A stretch of 61,052 nt of DNA from Candidatus Eiseniibacteriota bacterium. GTDB lineage: Bacteria; Eisenbacteria; RBG-16-71-46. Position 1 is the stretch's first letter; each line of letters starts with the position of its first letter. A model generated the notes under the pieces. That model saw only the letters and a list, made by a program, of their open reading frames with translations, was not told where the DNA came from and did no database searches. The position numbers and the translations under genes are program-made. This document shows positions 42,115-52,799 of the stretch, in pieces. The DNA lies in assembly GCA_025360715.1 (NCBI GenBank), contig JANYBS010000036.1:1-61052 (forward strand), read 5' to 3'.

Positions 42115-44292
42115 CTAAGCCGCAGCGCGGCGCAGCGCCGCTTTGATGCGCGTGACGAAGCGCTTGGGCTCGATCGGCTTGCGGATGTAGTCGTCGGCGC
42201 CTTCGTCTATGAGGCGCACCTCCAGATCCGGATCGGGGGAGCCCGTCAGGACGATGACCGGCATGCTCGCCGTGGCCGGCGACTGGCGCATGCGGCGGAG
42301 CACCTCATCGCCCTGGATCGTGGGCAGGCCCAGATCCAGCACGGTGAGCGCGATGTGCTCATCGACTTCGAGCATGGTCATCGCCTCCTCGCCGGACTTG
42401 GCCTCGACCACGTCATAGCCGCCCTGCTGCAGCAGATGCTTCGCGACCTTGCGGCAGACCGCGTCGTCCTCCACCAGCAGCACGCGCGGACCGGTGAAGG
42501 CCTTGCTCTCGGCCGCCACAGGCGCCTGTTCTTCGTCCGCGATCTCGCCGATGACGCGTTCGACTTCCTGCAGAGTCGTCTCGCCATCGAGCACGCGTTG
42601 CAGCGCCGAAGAACGCAGGTTCTTCATTCCGGCCTGGGTCGCCGTGCGCTGGATCTCCTGCACGCTGGCGCCCTTGGCTACCTGTTCCTGGATCGCCGGC
42701 GTCATCTGCAGGATCTCGAACACCGCGATGCGTCCCAGATAGCCGGTGTTGCCGCACTTCGCACAGCCCACCGTGCGCACACGTGGCGAGACGCCATAAG
42801 CTCGTGCCAGACGCTGTTCTTCTTCGAGCAGATCGCCTTCGATCGTCTGCGCGCAGTGCGGGCAGATGTGCCGGATGAGCCGCTGGGCGACCACGCCGCG
42901 CACGGTGGCCGACAGCGCGGGCCGCTCCACGCCGATGTCGACCAGACGCGTGATCGCGCTGGCAGCATCGTTCGTGTGCAGGGTGGTGAGGACCAAGTGG
43001 CCCGTCATCGACGCTTGCACCGCGATCGCGGCAGTCTCCAGGTCACGGATCTCGCCGACCAGGATCACGTCGGGATCCTGGCGCAGGATCGCGCGCAGGG
43101 CAGCCGCGAACGTGAAGTCGCGTTTGGTCTCGACCTGCATCTGCGTGATACCCGGCAGCTCGTACTCGATCGGGTCCTCGACCGTGCTGATGTTGGTCTC
43201 GCCGTTGTCGAGTTCGCGGATCGCCGCATAGAGCGTGGTCGTCTTGCCCGAGCCCGTGGGTCCGGTCACGATCACGACACCGTTGCGATGCTGGATCAGT
43301 GCGCGCAACGTGCGCAGGTCGCGGTCGCTCAGGTGCAGGTCGTTGAGCTTTTCATCGCCCGCGCCACGGAGCAGACGGATGACGCACTTCTCGGCATCGC
43401 GCGTGGGCACGGTCGAGATACGCAGGTCGATGTGCTGGTGGTCGACTTCGATGCCCGCGCGGCCATCCTGTGGCCGCAGGCGGTCGGCGATGTCGAGGCC
43501 GCCCGTGACCTTGATCCGCGAGACCACACGCGTGAGTGCGAGCAGCGGCATGCGCATGTGTACGCGCATCAGGCCGTCCACGCGGAAGCGTACGGTGCCA
43601 CCATTGGGGCTGGGCTCGAAATGGATGTCACTCGCCCGCTCCTGCACCGCATTGCGCAGGATCAGGTTCGTGAGGCGCACGACGGGTGCGACAGCGCTGT
43701 CGTCGTCGTGGGTCTCCACGGCAGAGGTCTGCACGAGCTGGACAGCTTCTTCCAGCGCGTTCGAGGGTGCTGCGCTGGGAGCCGGTTTGGCAGAGGCCGG
43801 CTCCGCGTGACCCGAGGCGCTGGGCACCGGAGCCCGTGCGGCCGCAACCTTTGGCGCGGCGGACGCAGCACTGAAGACCTGATCCAATGCTGCAGTGATC
43901 TGCTCCGGCGTCGACAACTCGAAGAGCGCCATGCGGCCCGACGCGAAAGCCACGCCACGCTCCACTTCCTCGTTCAGAGGATCCGCGGTGGCCACAACGA
44001 TCTGGCGGTCCGACTCGCGCAGCGGCACCACCTGGAAGCGGCGCGCGATCTTCTCCGGCACGAACTTGTTCACATGCGCGTCGCGCTGATCGAGTCGCGC
44101 AAGCGGCAGGCGCAGGCTGTCCGCGACCTCTTGTGCGAGTGCGGACTCCGCCAGATGACAGTGCTCCGCGACCCGGCGCCAGGCATCGGCGAGCAGACTG
44201 CCCGCATCGACGTCCAACGAGTCCGAGTGGGGTAGCCCAGCCTTCCGCGCGATGTCGGCCAGCCAGTGAAGGCTGGCGTTGTCCCGCTGCAT
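42115..44292 (-). CDS. GspE/PilB-family secretion ATPase fused to a receiver domain
   Basis: A 725-residue protein. Residues ~1-130 resemble the GspE N-domain, followed by an Ala/Pro linker (130-180) and the ATPase core. The core has Walker A GPTGSGKTT at 344-352, Asp box and Walker B (DPDVILVGEIRD, 406-417), His box and the four-Cys zinc motif CPHC/CAKC (477, 480, 510, 513). A CheY-like receiver domain follows (602-722): VEDD, phosphoacceptor Asp 652 in VLDLGLP, Lys in IRKPIEP. Drives type II secretion or type IV pilus assembly. The fusion would let phosphorylation tune the motor. ATG at 44292 has GAGGG upstream. Confidence 0.92.
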   Translation of the reverse strand: MQRDNASLHWLADIARKAGLPHSDSLDVDAGSLLADAWRRVAEHCHLAESALAQEVADSLRLPLARLDQRDAHVNKFVPEKIARRFQVVPLRESDRQIVVATADPLNEEVERGVAFASGRMALFELSTPEQITAALDQVFSAASAAPKVAAARAPVPSASGHAEPASAKPAPSAAPSNALEEAVQLVQTSAVETHDDDSAVAPVVRLTNLILRNAVQERASDIHFEPSPNGGTVRFRVDGLMRVHMRMPLLALTRVVSRIKVTGGLDIADRLRPQDGRAGIEVDHQHIDLRISTVPTRDAEKCVIRLLRGAGDEKLNDLHLSDRDLRTLRALIQHRNGVVIVTGPTGSGKTTTLYAAIRELDNGETNISTVEDPIEYELPGITQMQVETKRDFTFAAALRAILRQDPDVILVGEIRDLETAAIAVQASMTGHLVLTTLHTNDAASAITRLVDIGVERPALSATVRGVVAQRLIRHICPHCAQTIEGDLLEEEQRLARAYGVSPRVRTVGCAKCGNTGYLGRIAVFEILQMTPAIQEQVAKGASVQEIQRTATQAGMKNLRSSALQRVLDGETTLQEVERVIGEIADEEQAPVAAESKAFTGPRVLLVEDDAVCRKVAKHLLQQGGYDVVEAKSGEEAMTMLEVDEHIALTVLDLGLPTIQGDEVLRRMRQSPATASMPVIVLTGSPDPDLEVRLIDEGADDYIRKPIEPKRFVTRIKAALRRAAA

Positions 44293-44604
44293 GGATCCCT
44301 CATGGTGTCGTGCACTGCTTGCGCTGGCCTGCCATCCAGCGGTGCTGCTCTCACTATCGGTTGCACCCTCTGATTGCTTGACAGGTCGCGAGCCTTTCGG
44401 CGCGCGCTCTCACTCCGCGTTTTCGTAACCGTTACATCGACGGTGATTTCGCGGCTTCGCTCGCTTCTTTTCCATTGCCAGCATGCGCACGCATGCGGCA
44501 ACATCGCACTCCGATTCTCGGGCCCACTCGGACAGCCAGCGCCTGCACTCCCTCGACCGAGACCGAGCGGTTCGCCGACACCCCCCGACGGAGACCCCTC
44601 AATC
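44293..44604. other. 312-bp divergent intergenic region
   Basis: Between the divergent GspE-REC and cyclophilin genes. On the plus strand TTGACA occurs at 44378-44383 but no -10 is found at 16-19 bp. No gene or hairpin of note. The 5' open frame ahead of the cyclophilin gene is not conserved-looking. Confidence 0.4.
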
Positions 44605-45177
44605 ATGTTGGAACAGATCGATTCACTCGTCGCCGCCGCCGGCGTCGACAAGAGCCAGCCCGACTGGCGCACCCGGTTACCCAAGCCCGCTGTGATCACG
44701 TTCGCGCCCGAGCAGACCTGGCACGCGCATATGCTCACGAACAAAGGCGAGGTCGTGATCCGCCTCTTACCGGATATCGCGCCGATGCACGTGACGAGCT
44801 TCGCCTACCTCGCGCGGCTGGGCTTCTTCGATGGCTTGGCCTTCCACCGCGTCATCACCGAGTTCATGGCGCAGGGCGGCTGCCCACTGGGCACCGGTAC
44901 CGGCGGCCCCGGATACCGCTTCGACGGCGAGTTCAGCCGCGACGTGCGCCACGACCGGCCCGGCCTGCTGTCCATGGCCAACGCCGGCCCGGGCACCGAT
45001 GGCAGCCAGTTCTTCCTCACCTTCGTGCCCACGCCATGGCTCGATGGCAAACACACGATCTTCGGTGAGGTCTCGCAGGGTCAGGACGTGCTCAAGGCGC
45101 TCGAAGCCGCCGGTTCGTCCTCGGGCGGCACGAGCGAGACGCTGGTGATAGAGCAGGTCACGATCGACGTCGCCTGA
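44605..45177 (+). CDS. Cyclophilin-type peptidyl-prolyl isomerase
   Basis: 190 residues with no signal peptide, so cytosolic. It has the cyclophilin core: FDGLAFHRVITEFMAQGG (catalytic Arg in FHR), GPGYRFDGEF, LLSMANAGPGTDGSQFFLT and WLDGKHTIFGEV. ATG at 44605 is preceded by GGAG 11 nt upstream. An N-terminal extension of about 40 residues precedes the core. Terminator lies 40 nt downstream. Confidence 0.94.
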   Translation: MLEQIDSLVAAAGVDKSQPDWRTRLPKPAVITFAPEQTWHAHMLTNKGEVVIRLLPDIAPMHVTSFAYLARLGFFDGLAFHRVITEFMAQGGCPLGTGTGGPGYRFDGEFSRDVRHDRPGLLSMANAGPGTDGSQFFLTFVPTPWLDGKHTIFGEVSQGQDVLKALEAAGSSSGGTSETLVIEQVTIDVA

Positions 45178-45216
45178 TTGGTTCAAGTCAGAAGACAGAG
45201 CATCATCGCCCCCGAC

Positions 45217-45245
45217 GGCGCCGGAACCTCACACGTTCCGGCGCC
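45217..45245 (+). terminator. Terminator of the cyclophilin gene
   Basis: An 11-bp perfect stem GGCGCCGGAAC/GTTCCGGCGCC with a 7-nt loop, followed by TTCGGCATTTG. Confidence 0.7.
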
Positions 45246-45429
45246 TTCGGCATTTGGGCGCTGGAGTGCGCCTCTGGGGCGGGCTCTCGTGCAGCGTTGC
45301 CGCTCAAGTCAGTCTGCATCCGGTCGAGACTTCGCACGGAATGACCGGCTCACGATCCGGCAACTGTGCGTGAATCCCCCGAATGTGGAGATGGCCTTGG
45401 CAGGCTCCCGTGCTGTCCGAGACGTCCGA

Positions 45430-45980
45430 ATGCATGCTGGCCTGCGTTTCCGCGCGTGGCTCGCCGCCACCGTGACCGCATTCGCCGTGTGGCTGTCCGC
45501 GCCGCTGGCCCAAGCGGGTGACACGAACAGCATCAAGGCCGACATGCTCTGCAACATGGCCAAGTTCGTGCAGTGGCCGGATGCCGTCATGGTGCAGAAC
45601 AAAGGCCAGCTCATCGTCACCATACTGGGCGAGGATGACCTTGCCGGCACGATCGCGAACGTGCTGAGCCAGCGCAATGTGAACGGCAAGCCCGTCTACG
45701 TACGCTTCGCGCGCCGCGTGCAGGACATCCACGGCAGCCAGATCGTCTACATCGCCGCATCCGAGATGGCGCACGCGGACGAGATCACCGCAGCGCTCAA
45801 GGGCGCGCCCGTGCTCACGCTCTCCGATGTCGAGGGCTTCGCAGCCAAGGGCGGCATGATGGATTTCTCCGGCGCCCCGCCGCGGATCCGGTTCGAGGTC
45901 AGCCTCGCGCGGGCCGAACAAGCCGGCCTGCGCATCAGCTCGCGACTGCTCGCGATCGCCAAAGTCGTGGATGCCACGCC

Positions 45981-45984
<4 letters not shown>
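45430..45984 (+). CDS. YfiR/HmsC-family periplasmic protein
   Basis: 184 residues beginning with a Sec signal ([23 protein letters not shown]). The mature part has the YfiR pattern: [59 protein letters not shown] and a C-terminal [14 protein letters not shown]. In Pseudomonas, YfiR represses the membrane cyclase YfiN from the periplasm. Start could be ATG at 45391 or 45430; the latter gives the cleaner signal peptide. It overlaps the next gene by ATGA, so it is made with a hybrid kinase that probably is its target. Confidence 0.85.
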
Positions 45985-48443
<2,459 letters not shown>

Positions 48444-48542
48444 TTCCGGTCCGAGCGGGCGACCGGACACGCTCAAGTCCCACGCGCGCCGACCGAGACT
48501 TCTTCGCGACCCCGCAGTGCATTCTTCATGGACGGAGGAATC

Positions 48543-49490
48543 ATGGTCGCATCGATCGGCAACAGCCCAGCGCTCCAGACACCAGTGCCGCCCGTTTCTC
48601 GTGATCGCGATGGCGACGGTGACAAGGACGGCGTGCGCGCGGCAGGCGCCAAGGCCGGTGGCACGACCGAGAAGCTCACGGCCGCGTCTGTCAGCGAGTC
48701 GACGAGCACCGATCTCAAGATCGTGACGCAGCAAGGCGACGTCGTGACGCTCCACGCGAGCCTTGACACGAACGCCACCTACGCGAGCCTGCGTTCACGC
48801 GGTCCCAACGGGAAGATCGATGCCAAGAGCCTGAGCCTCTCCTCGCAGCAGAGCCTGTCCGTGAGCGTCCAGGGTGACCTGAATCCGCAGGAGCAGGCCG
48901 ACATCGACCAACTCGTGAAGCGCATCGGCTCGGATCTCAAGTCGTTCCTCTCCGGCCAGGGCGGCACAACCGGTCATGAGGCCGACGGTCTCTCCAGTCT
49001 CGCAGGCTTCCAGGTGCAGTTCTCGCACTCCGAGACCGCCACCGCCGTTTCGATCGTACGCCGGCTCCCGGCTGCTCCCGCGGGCACGGATGCCGCTGGT
49101 GCCAAGCCGCTGCCCACGCCGGTGCCAGTCTCCCCGGCGCCCGAGGGTGACGCTGGCTCGACGCCCACGGTGACCTGTGCGGCTGCACCGCCGGTGACGC
49201 TCACCGCGAACGACGTGCGCGACTTGGTACAGAAACTGCTCAAGTCGGGAGACGACGAAGCCAAGGGCGCTTCGCCCTTCGCGCATCTGGCGAATGCCGT
49301 GCGCAAGGCGATCGATCATGTCGCCAAGGACCCGGCGTTCGCAGCACAAGGCGGGCTGTTCGACCAGTTGCGCAGCGCTCTCGATGCACTGAGCGCCAAG
49401 AGCACTCCGGTCGCGGCACCGGTCGCGCCCGCGGATCCCCTGCCCACGCCGGACCAGTCGCCTGCGAACCCTGCGGCGGCCGGCAACTAG
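48543..49490 (+). CDS. Protein of unknown function with a DxDGDxD calcium-like motif
   Basis: 315 residues, starting at the ATG at 48543 with GGAGG just 4 nt upstream. The N-terminus has DRDGDGDKDG, resembling a calcium-binding loop, and no signal peptide is visible. The middle is Ser/Thr/Gln-rich, followed by an Ala/Pro linker and a helical C-terminal region (NDVRDLVQKLLKS...FAHLANAVRKAIDHV). No enzyme motif is recognised; DUF5610-like proteins are similar in style. It follows the hybrid kinase gene by 99 nt and may be in the same operon. Confidence 0.7.
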   Translation: MVASIGNSPALQTPVPPVSRDRDGDGDKDGVRAAGAKAGGTTEKLTAASVSESTSTDLKIVTQQGDVVTLHASLDTNATYASLRSRGPNGKIDAKSLSLSSQQSLSVSVQGDLNPQEQADIDQLVKRIGSDLKSFLSGQGGTTGHEADGLSSLAGFQVQFSHSETATAVSIVRRLPAAPAGTDAAGAKPLPTPVPVSPAPEGDAGSTPTVTCAAAPPVTLTANDVRDLVQKLLKSGDDEAKGASPFAHLANAVRKAIDHVAKDPAFAAQGGLFDQLRSALDALSAKSTPVAAPVAPADPLPTPDQSPANPAAAGN

Positions 49491-49531
49491 CGCGGGTCAC
49501 GCCCACGCTGGACTCCTTGCCTGAAGCATCG

Positions 49532-49560
49532 GCGGCCCGCTCCCCCACGGGGGCGGGCCG
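49532..49560 (+). terminator. Probable terminator after the calcium-motif protein
   Basis: CGGCCCG pairs with CGGGCCG, and CCCC with GGGG near the loop, giving a strong hairpin; then TCGTCATGCTTG. The U-tract is weak. Confidence 0.5.
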
Positions 49561-49659
49561 TCGTCATGCTTGCCGCGCTCGAGGTGTTTCGCATTGAAAG
49601 CGTCACAGGGGCCGTCTAACCTCGTCCGATTCGCCGCAAGAGCCATTCCCGGAGGACGC

Positions 49660-51195
49660 ATGAAGGCACTGAAGGAACTCCAGTCGCGACTGCTCGAGAT
49701 CGATGACCTGAACCACGCGGCGGCCCTGCTGCGCTGGGACCAGACCACCTACATGCCGCCCGGCGGCGCGGAGGCCCGCGGCCGCCAGACCGCTACGCTG
49801 AGCCGGCTCGCGCACGAGAAGTTCACCGATGCGGCGGTCGGCCACCTGCTCGACCAGGCCCAGAAGGAGACCGCCTCGCTGCCGTACGACTCCGACGAGG
49901 CCGCGCTCGTGCGCGTCGCGCGCCGCGGGTTCGATGAGGCCGCGCGGATTCCGAACTCGCTCGTCTCGGAGTTCAACGAGCATCAGGCGCGTATCTACCA
50001 AGCGTGGACGGTAGCGCGGCCGGCCAACGATTTCGCCGCCGTGCAGCCGCTGCTCGAGAAGACGCTCGAACTGAGCCGCCGCATGGCCGCGTGCTTCCCC
50101 GGCCACGAGCATGTGGCCGATCCGCTGATCGGCTTCAGCGACTACGGCATGAAGGCGTCCAGTGTGCGCGCGCTGTTCGCGGACCTGCGCGCGCGCCTGG
50201 TGCCGATCGTGCGCGCGGTCGCCTCGCGCCCCGTCACCGACGATTCGTGCATCCGCCAGCACGCCCCGGAAGCCGACCAGCTCGCGTTCGGGCTCAAGGT
50301 GATCGAGCGCTACGGTTACGACATGAACCGCGGCCGCCAGGACAAGACGCACCATCCGTTCATGACCAAGTTCTCGCTCGGCGACGTGCGCATCACCACG
50401 CGCGTGCGCGAGGACGAGATCACCGACGCACTCTTCTCCACGCTGCATGAGTGTGGCCACGCGCTCTACGAGCAGGGCATCTCGCCGTCGTTCGAAGGCA
50501 CGCCGCTCGCCACGGGCACGTCATCGGGCGTGCATGAGAGCCAGTCGCGCCTGTGGGAGAACATCGTGGGCCGCAGCCGCGGGTTCTGGGAGCACTTCTA
50601 TCCTTTGCTGCAAGCGCAATTCCCGCAGCAGCTCAAGAACGTACCGCTCGACACGTACCACCGCGCCATCAACAAGGTCGAGCGCTCGCTCATTCGCGTG
50701 GACGCCGACGAGCTCACCTACAACCTGCACGTGATGCTGCGCTTCGACCTGGAACTCGAGATGCTCGAGGGCAAGCTCGCCGTGAAGGATCTGGCGCGCA
50801 CGTGGCGCGAGCGCTTTGAGGCGGACTTCGGCATCCCGGTACCGGACGACCGCCGCGGCGTGCTGCAGGACGTGCACTGGTACGCGGGTCCGATCGGCGG
50901 TGTGTTCCAAGGCTATACGCTCGGCAACATCCTGAGCGCGCAATTCTTCGCTGCTGCCTCGAAGGCTCACCCGGCGATCCCCGACCAGATCCGGGCCGGC
51001 GAGTTCGGCGTGTTGCGCGAATACCTACGCTCGAACATCTACCAGCATGGCGCCAAGTTCACCGCCGCCGAGCTGGTCGAGCGCGTCACGGGCGGACCGC
51101 TCACGCTGGAGCCCTATATGGACTACCTCTGGAACAAGTTCGCGCCGCTGTATGGGCTGCGCGAGGAGGAGCGCACGGCGGTCGAAGCGCATTGA
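49660..51195 (+). CDS. M32-family (Taq) metallocarboxypeptidase
   Basis: A 511-residue cytosolic carboxypeptidase releasing C-terminal residues. Zinc motif HECGH at 263-267 with third ligand Glu 293 in VHESQSRLWEN. Further family blocks: LRWDQTTYMPPGGA, KTHHPFMTKFSLGDVRITTRV, LHVMLRFDLELEMLEG and DVHWYAGPIGGVFQGYTLGN. ATG at 49660 has GGAGG 4 nt upstream. It overlaps the next small ORF by 4 nt (TTGA). Confidence 0.95.
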   Translation: MKALKELQSRLLEIDDLNHAAALLRWDQTTYMPPGGAEARGRQTATLSRLAHEKFTDAAVGHLLDQAQKETASLPYDSDEAALVRVARRGFDEAARIPNSLVSEFNEHQARIYQAWTVARPANDFAAVQPLLEKTLELSRRMAACFPGHEHVADPLIGFSDYGMKASSVRALFADLRARLVPIVRAVASRPVTDDSCIRQHAPEADQLAFGLKVIERYGYDMNRGRQDKTHHPFMTKFSLGDVRITTRVREDEITDALFSTLHECGHALYEQGISPSFEGTPLATGTSSGVHESQSRLWENIVGRSRGFWEHFYPLLQAQFPQQLKNVPLDTYHRAINKVERSLIRVDADELTYNLHVMLRFDLELEMLEGKLAVKDLARTWRERFEADFGIPVPDDRRGVLQDVHWYAGPIGGVFQGYTLGNILSAQFFAAASKAHPAIPDQIRAGEFGVLREYLRSNIYQHGAKFTAAELVERVTGGPLTLEPYMDYLWNKFAPLYGLREEERTAVEAH

Positions 51196-51410
51196 CGCCG
51201 GCGGCTTCTCAGCCACTCGCGCCATGGCCCAAGGTGCAGGCGCTCTACCGGCAACTGCTCGCCGAGGAGCAGCGCCACGCCGACGATCGCGCCGGCAAGG
51301 AAGTCGGATACCAGATGCTCGCGGACACGCTCCAGGATGCCGGCGTGGACGACAGCCAGTTCGTCATCCGCCTGTTGCGCCACACGGCGCTCGAGCGGAG
51401 CGTCGCGTGA
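51192..51410 (+). CDS. Small protein coupled to the M32 carboxypeptidase
   Basis: 72 residues if it starts at the TTG (51192) overlapping the carboxypeptidase stop; an in-frame GTG at 51234 is an alternative. Sequence is helical and charged (LYRQLLAEEQRHADDRAGKE, then DDSQFVIRLLRHTALERS). A further 20-codon frame begins with a GTGA overlap at 51407 and ends at 51469. Unrecognised. Confidence 0.55.
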   Translation: MTPAASQPLAPWPKVQALYRQLLAEEQRHADDRAGKEVGYQMLADTLQDAGVDDSQFVIRLLRHTALERSVA

Positions 51411-51487
51411 GCAAGACCTCGAACCGCACGCGCGACCTGGACGGCCGCCCGGTCTCACTCGCGGCCTGAGTCCCACCCCCGACGCGA

Positions 51488-51521
51488 ACGGCGCCGCGGC
51501 CGAACTGGCCTGCGGCGCCGT
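51488..51521. terminator. Bidirectional terminator
   Basis: ACGGCGCCGC/GCGGCGCCGT with an inner GGCC/GGCC stem around a 5-nt loop. TTGTGTTT follows on the plus strand. It lies between convergent transcripts. Confidence 0.7.
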
Positions 51522-51558
51522 GGCGCGTTGTGTTTCAAGCGCGTTCGCGCGTTCGCCC

Positions 51559-51921
51559 TCAGTCCGCGCGGCGCACGGTGTCCGGCGAGAACGCCGGCAG
51601 GCATACGGCAATGTATTCCGCGCCTTCATCGCCCGGCGTGCTGTAGCAGACTCTCTCGCCCGCCTTGGTCAGGATCGCTTCGCCTGCGTGAACGTCGAGT
51701 GCGCCCCCGTCGTGTGTGACGTGCAGGCAGCCCTTGAGCACGACCGTGTACTCGTCGAACTCCGGTTGCTGCGCCGGCTCGACCCAACCGCCTGGGCTGC
51801 GCATGTGGGCCACGCTCACGCGCGACTCGCCATTGTTGACGCGGCCCACGTACTCGTCGATCAACTTCGGCTTGTTACCCGCCGCTTCGACGCGCGTCGG
51901 CTTTGAGATATGGATCGGCAT
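51559..51921 (-). CDS. Cupin-domain protein
   Basis: A 120-residue single cupin. Motif 1-like stretch EFDEYTVVLKGCLHVTHDG and motif 2 AGEAILTKAGERVCYS; the usual HxH metal pair is reduced, so metal binding is uncertain. Function unknown. It lies 29 nt downstream of msrA and is probably in its operon. Confidence 0.85.
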   Translation of the reverse strand: MPIHISKPTRVEAAGNKPKLIDEYVGRVNNGESRVSVAHMRSPGGWVEPAQQPEFDEYTVVLKGCLHVTHDGGALDVHAGEAILTKAGERVCYSTPGDEGAEYIAVCLPAFSPDTVRRAD

Positions 51922-51950
51922 GCGGCCTCCGGTGGGTCTCGCTTGGAAGG

Positions 51951-52607
51951 TCAGCGTTCGATCGGCAGCGTCTGCGACTTGCCCCAGATCTCAAGCGTGC
52001 GCTGGTCACGTCCGGAGCCGTTGCGATACTGGTGATAGTAGGCGCGATTCTTCTTGGCGAAATCCTGGTGATAATCCTCGGCCGGGTAGAACGCGCCCGC
52101 GGGCAGGATCTGCGTCGCGATCGGCGCCTTGAGCATGCCCGATCTCTCAAGACGAGCTTTGGACTCCACGGCAAGCTTCTGCTGCGCCGCATCGTGGACG
52201 AAGATGGCCGTGCGGTACTCGGGGCCGGTGTCGTAGAGCTGCCCATCCGCCTGCATCGGATCGATACCGTGCCAGAAGCGGTCGAGCAGCTGCGCGTAGG
52301 TGACCTTGGCCGGGTCGTAGATGACCTCGACCGACTCATAGTGACCCGTGGTCTTGCTGCCGACTTCTTCGTATGTGGGATTCTTCTTGGTCCCGCCCGT
52401 GTAGCCCGACGTCACCGAGACGATGCCGGGAAAGTTCTCGAAATCCGACTCCATCGACCAGAAGCAGCCGCCGGCGAAGGTCGCGGTCTCGGTGTGAGCG
52501 GGCGGCAGGGATTTCATGATGGGCGCCTTGGGCGCGGCTGCAAATGCGAAAGCCGCCGCAAGCGCGGTCGCCGCAAGGGCCATCAAGAAGGAATGGGTCG
52601 TCTTCAT
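51951..52607 (-). CDS. msrA: Exported peptide methionine sulfoxide reductase MsrA
   Basis: Reduces the S-epimer of methionine sulfoxide. 218 residues with an N-terminal signal (TTHSFLMALAATALAAAFAFAAA), so a periplasmic or secreted form. Catalytic motif GGCFWSMES with Cys 48; then YTGGTKKNPTYEEV, GHYESVEVIYDP, RTAIF and AEDYHQDF. There is no second cysteine in the protein, so recycling must use an external reductant directly. ATG at 52607 is preceded by AGGAG 6-7 nt upstream. Confidence 0.95.
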   Translation of the reverse strand: MKTTHSFLMALAATALAAAFAFAAAPKAPIMKSLPPAHTETATFAGGCFWSMESDFENFPGIVSVTSGYTGGTKKNPTYEEVGSKTTGHYESVEVIYDPAKVTYAQLLDRFWHGIDPMQADGQLYDTGPEYRTAIFVHDAAQQKLAVESKARLERSGMLKAPIATQILPAGAFYPAEDYHQDFAKKNRAYYHQYRNGSGRDQRTLEIWGKSQTLPIER

Positions 52608-52739
52608 CGTGTGCTCCTGGAGGTGAGAGTGTCGCCGCGCAGATGCCGCTAGCCTTCGCTTACCGGTGCCTGTTAGACGTGGCGGCGGCGCCATTGTGAC
52701 GCGCCAGACCACAGGACTGACGACTCCTTGAAGATGCGT

Positions 52740-52773
52740 GCGGGCCCGGAGGGATTCCTCCCGCCGGGCCCGC
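52740..52773 (-). terminator. Terminator of the OPT transporter gene
   Basis: GCGGGCCCGG (52740-52749) with CCGGGCCCGC (52764-52773), plus inner GGGA/TCCC pairs. U-tract modest on the minus strand. Confidence 0.55.
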
Positions 52774-52799
52774 GCACTTGTCCAGAGGATGTCGCCTCG

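Noticed and set aside
42058-44235. A 725-codon plus-strand open frame
   Set aside because: Antisense to GspE-REC, which has Walker, zinc and receiver motifs.
44378-44383. A TTGACA hexamer upstream of the cyclophilin gene
   Set aside because: No -10 at a usable distance.
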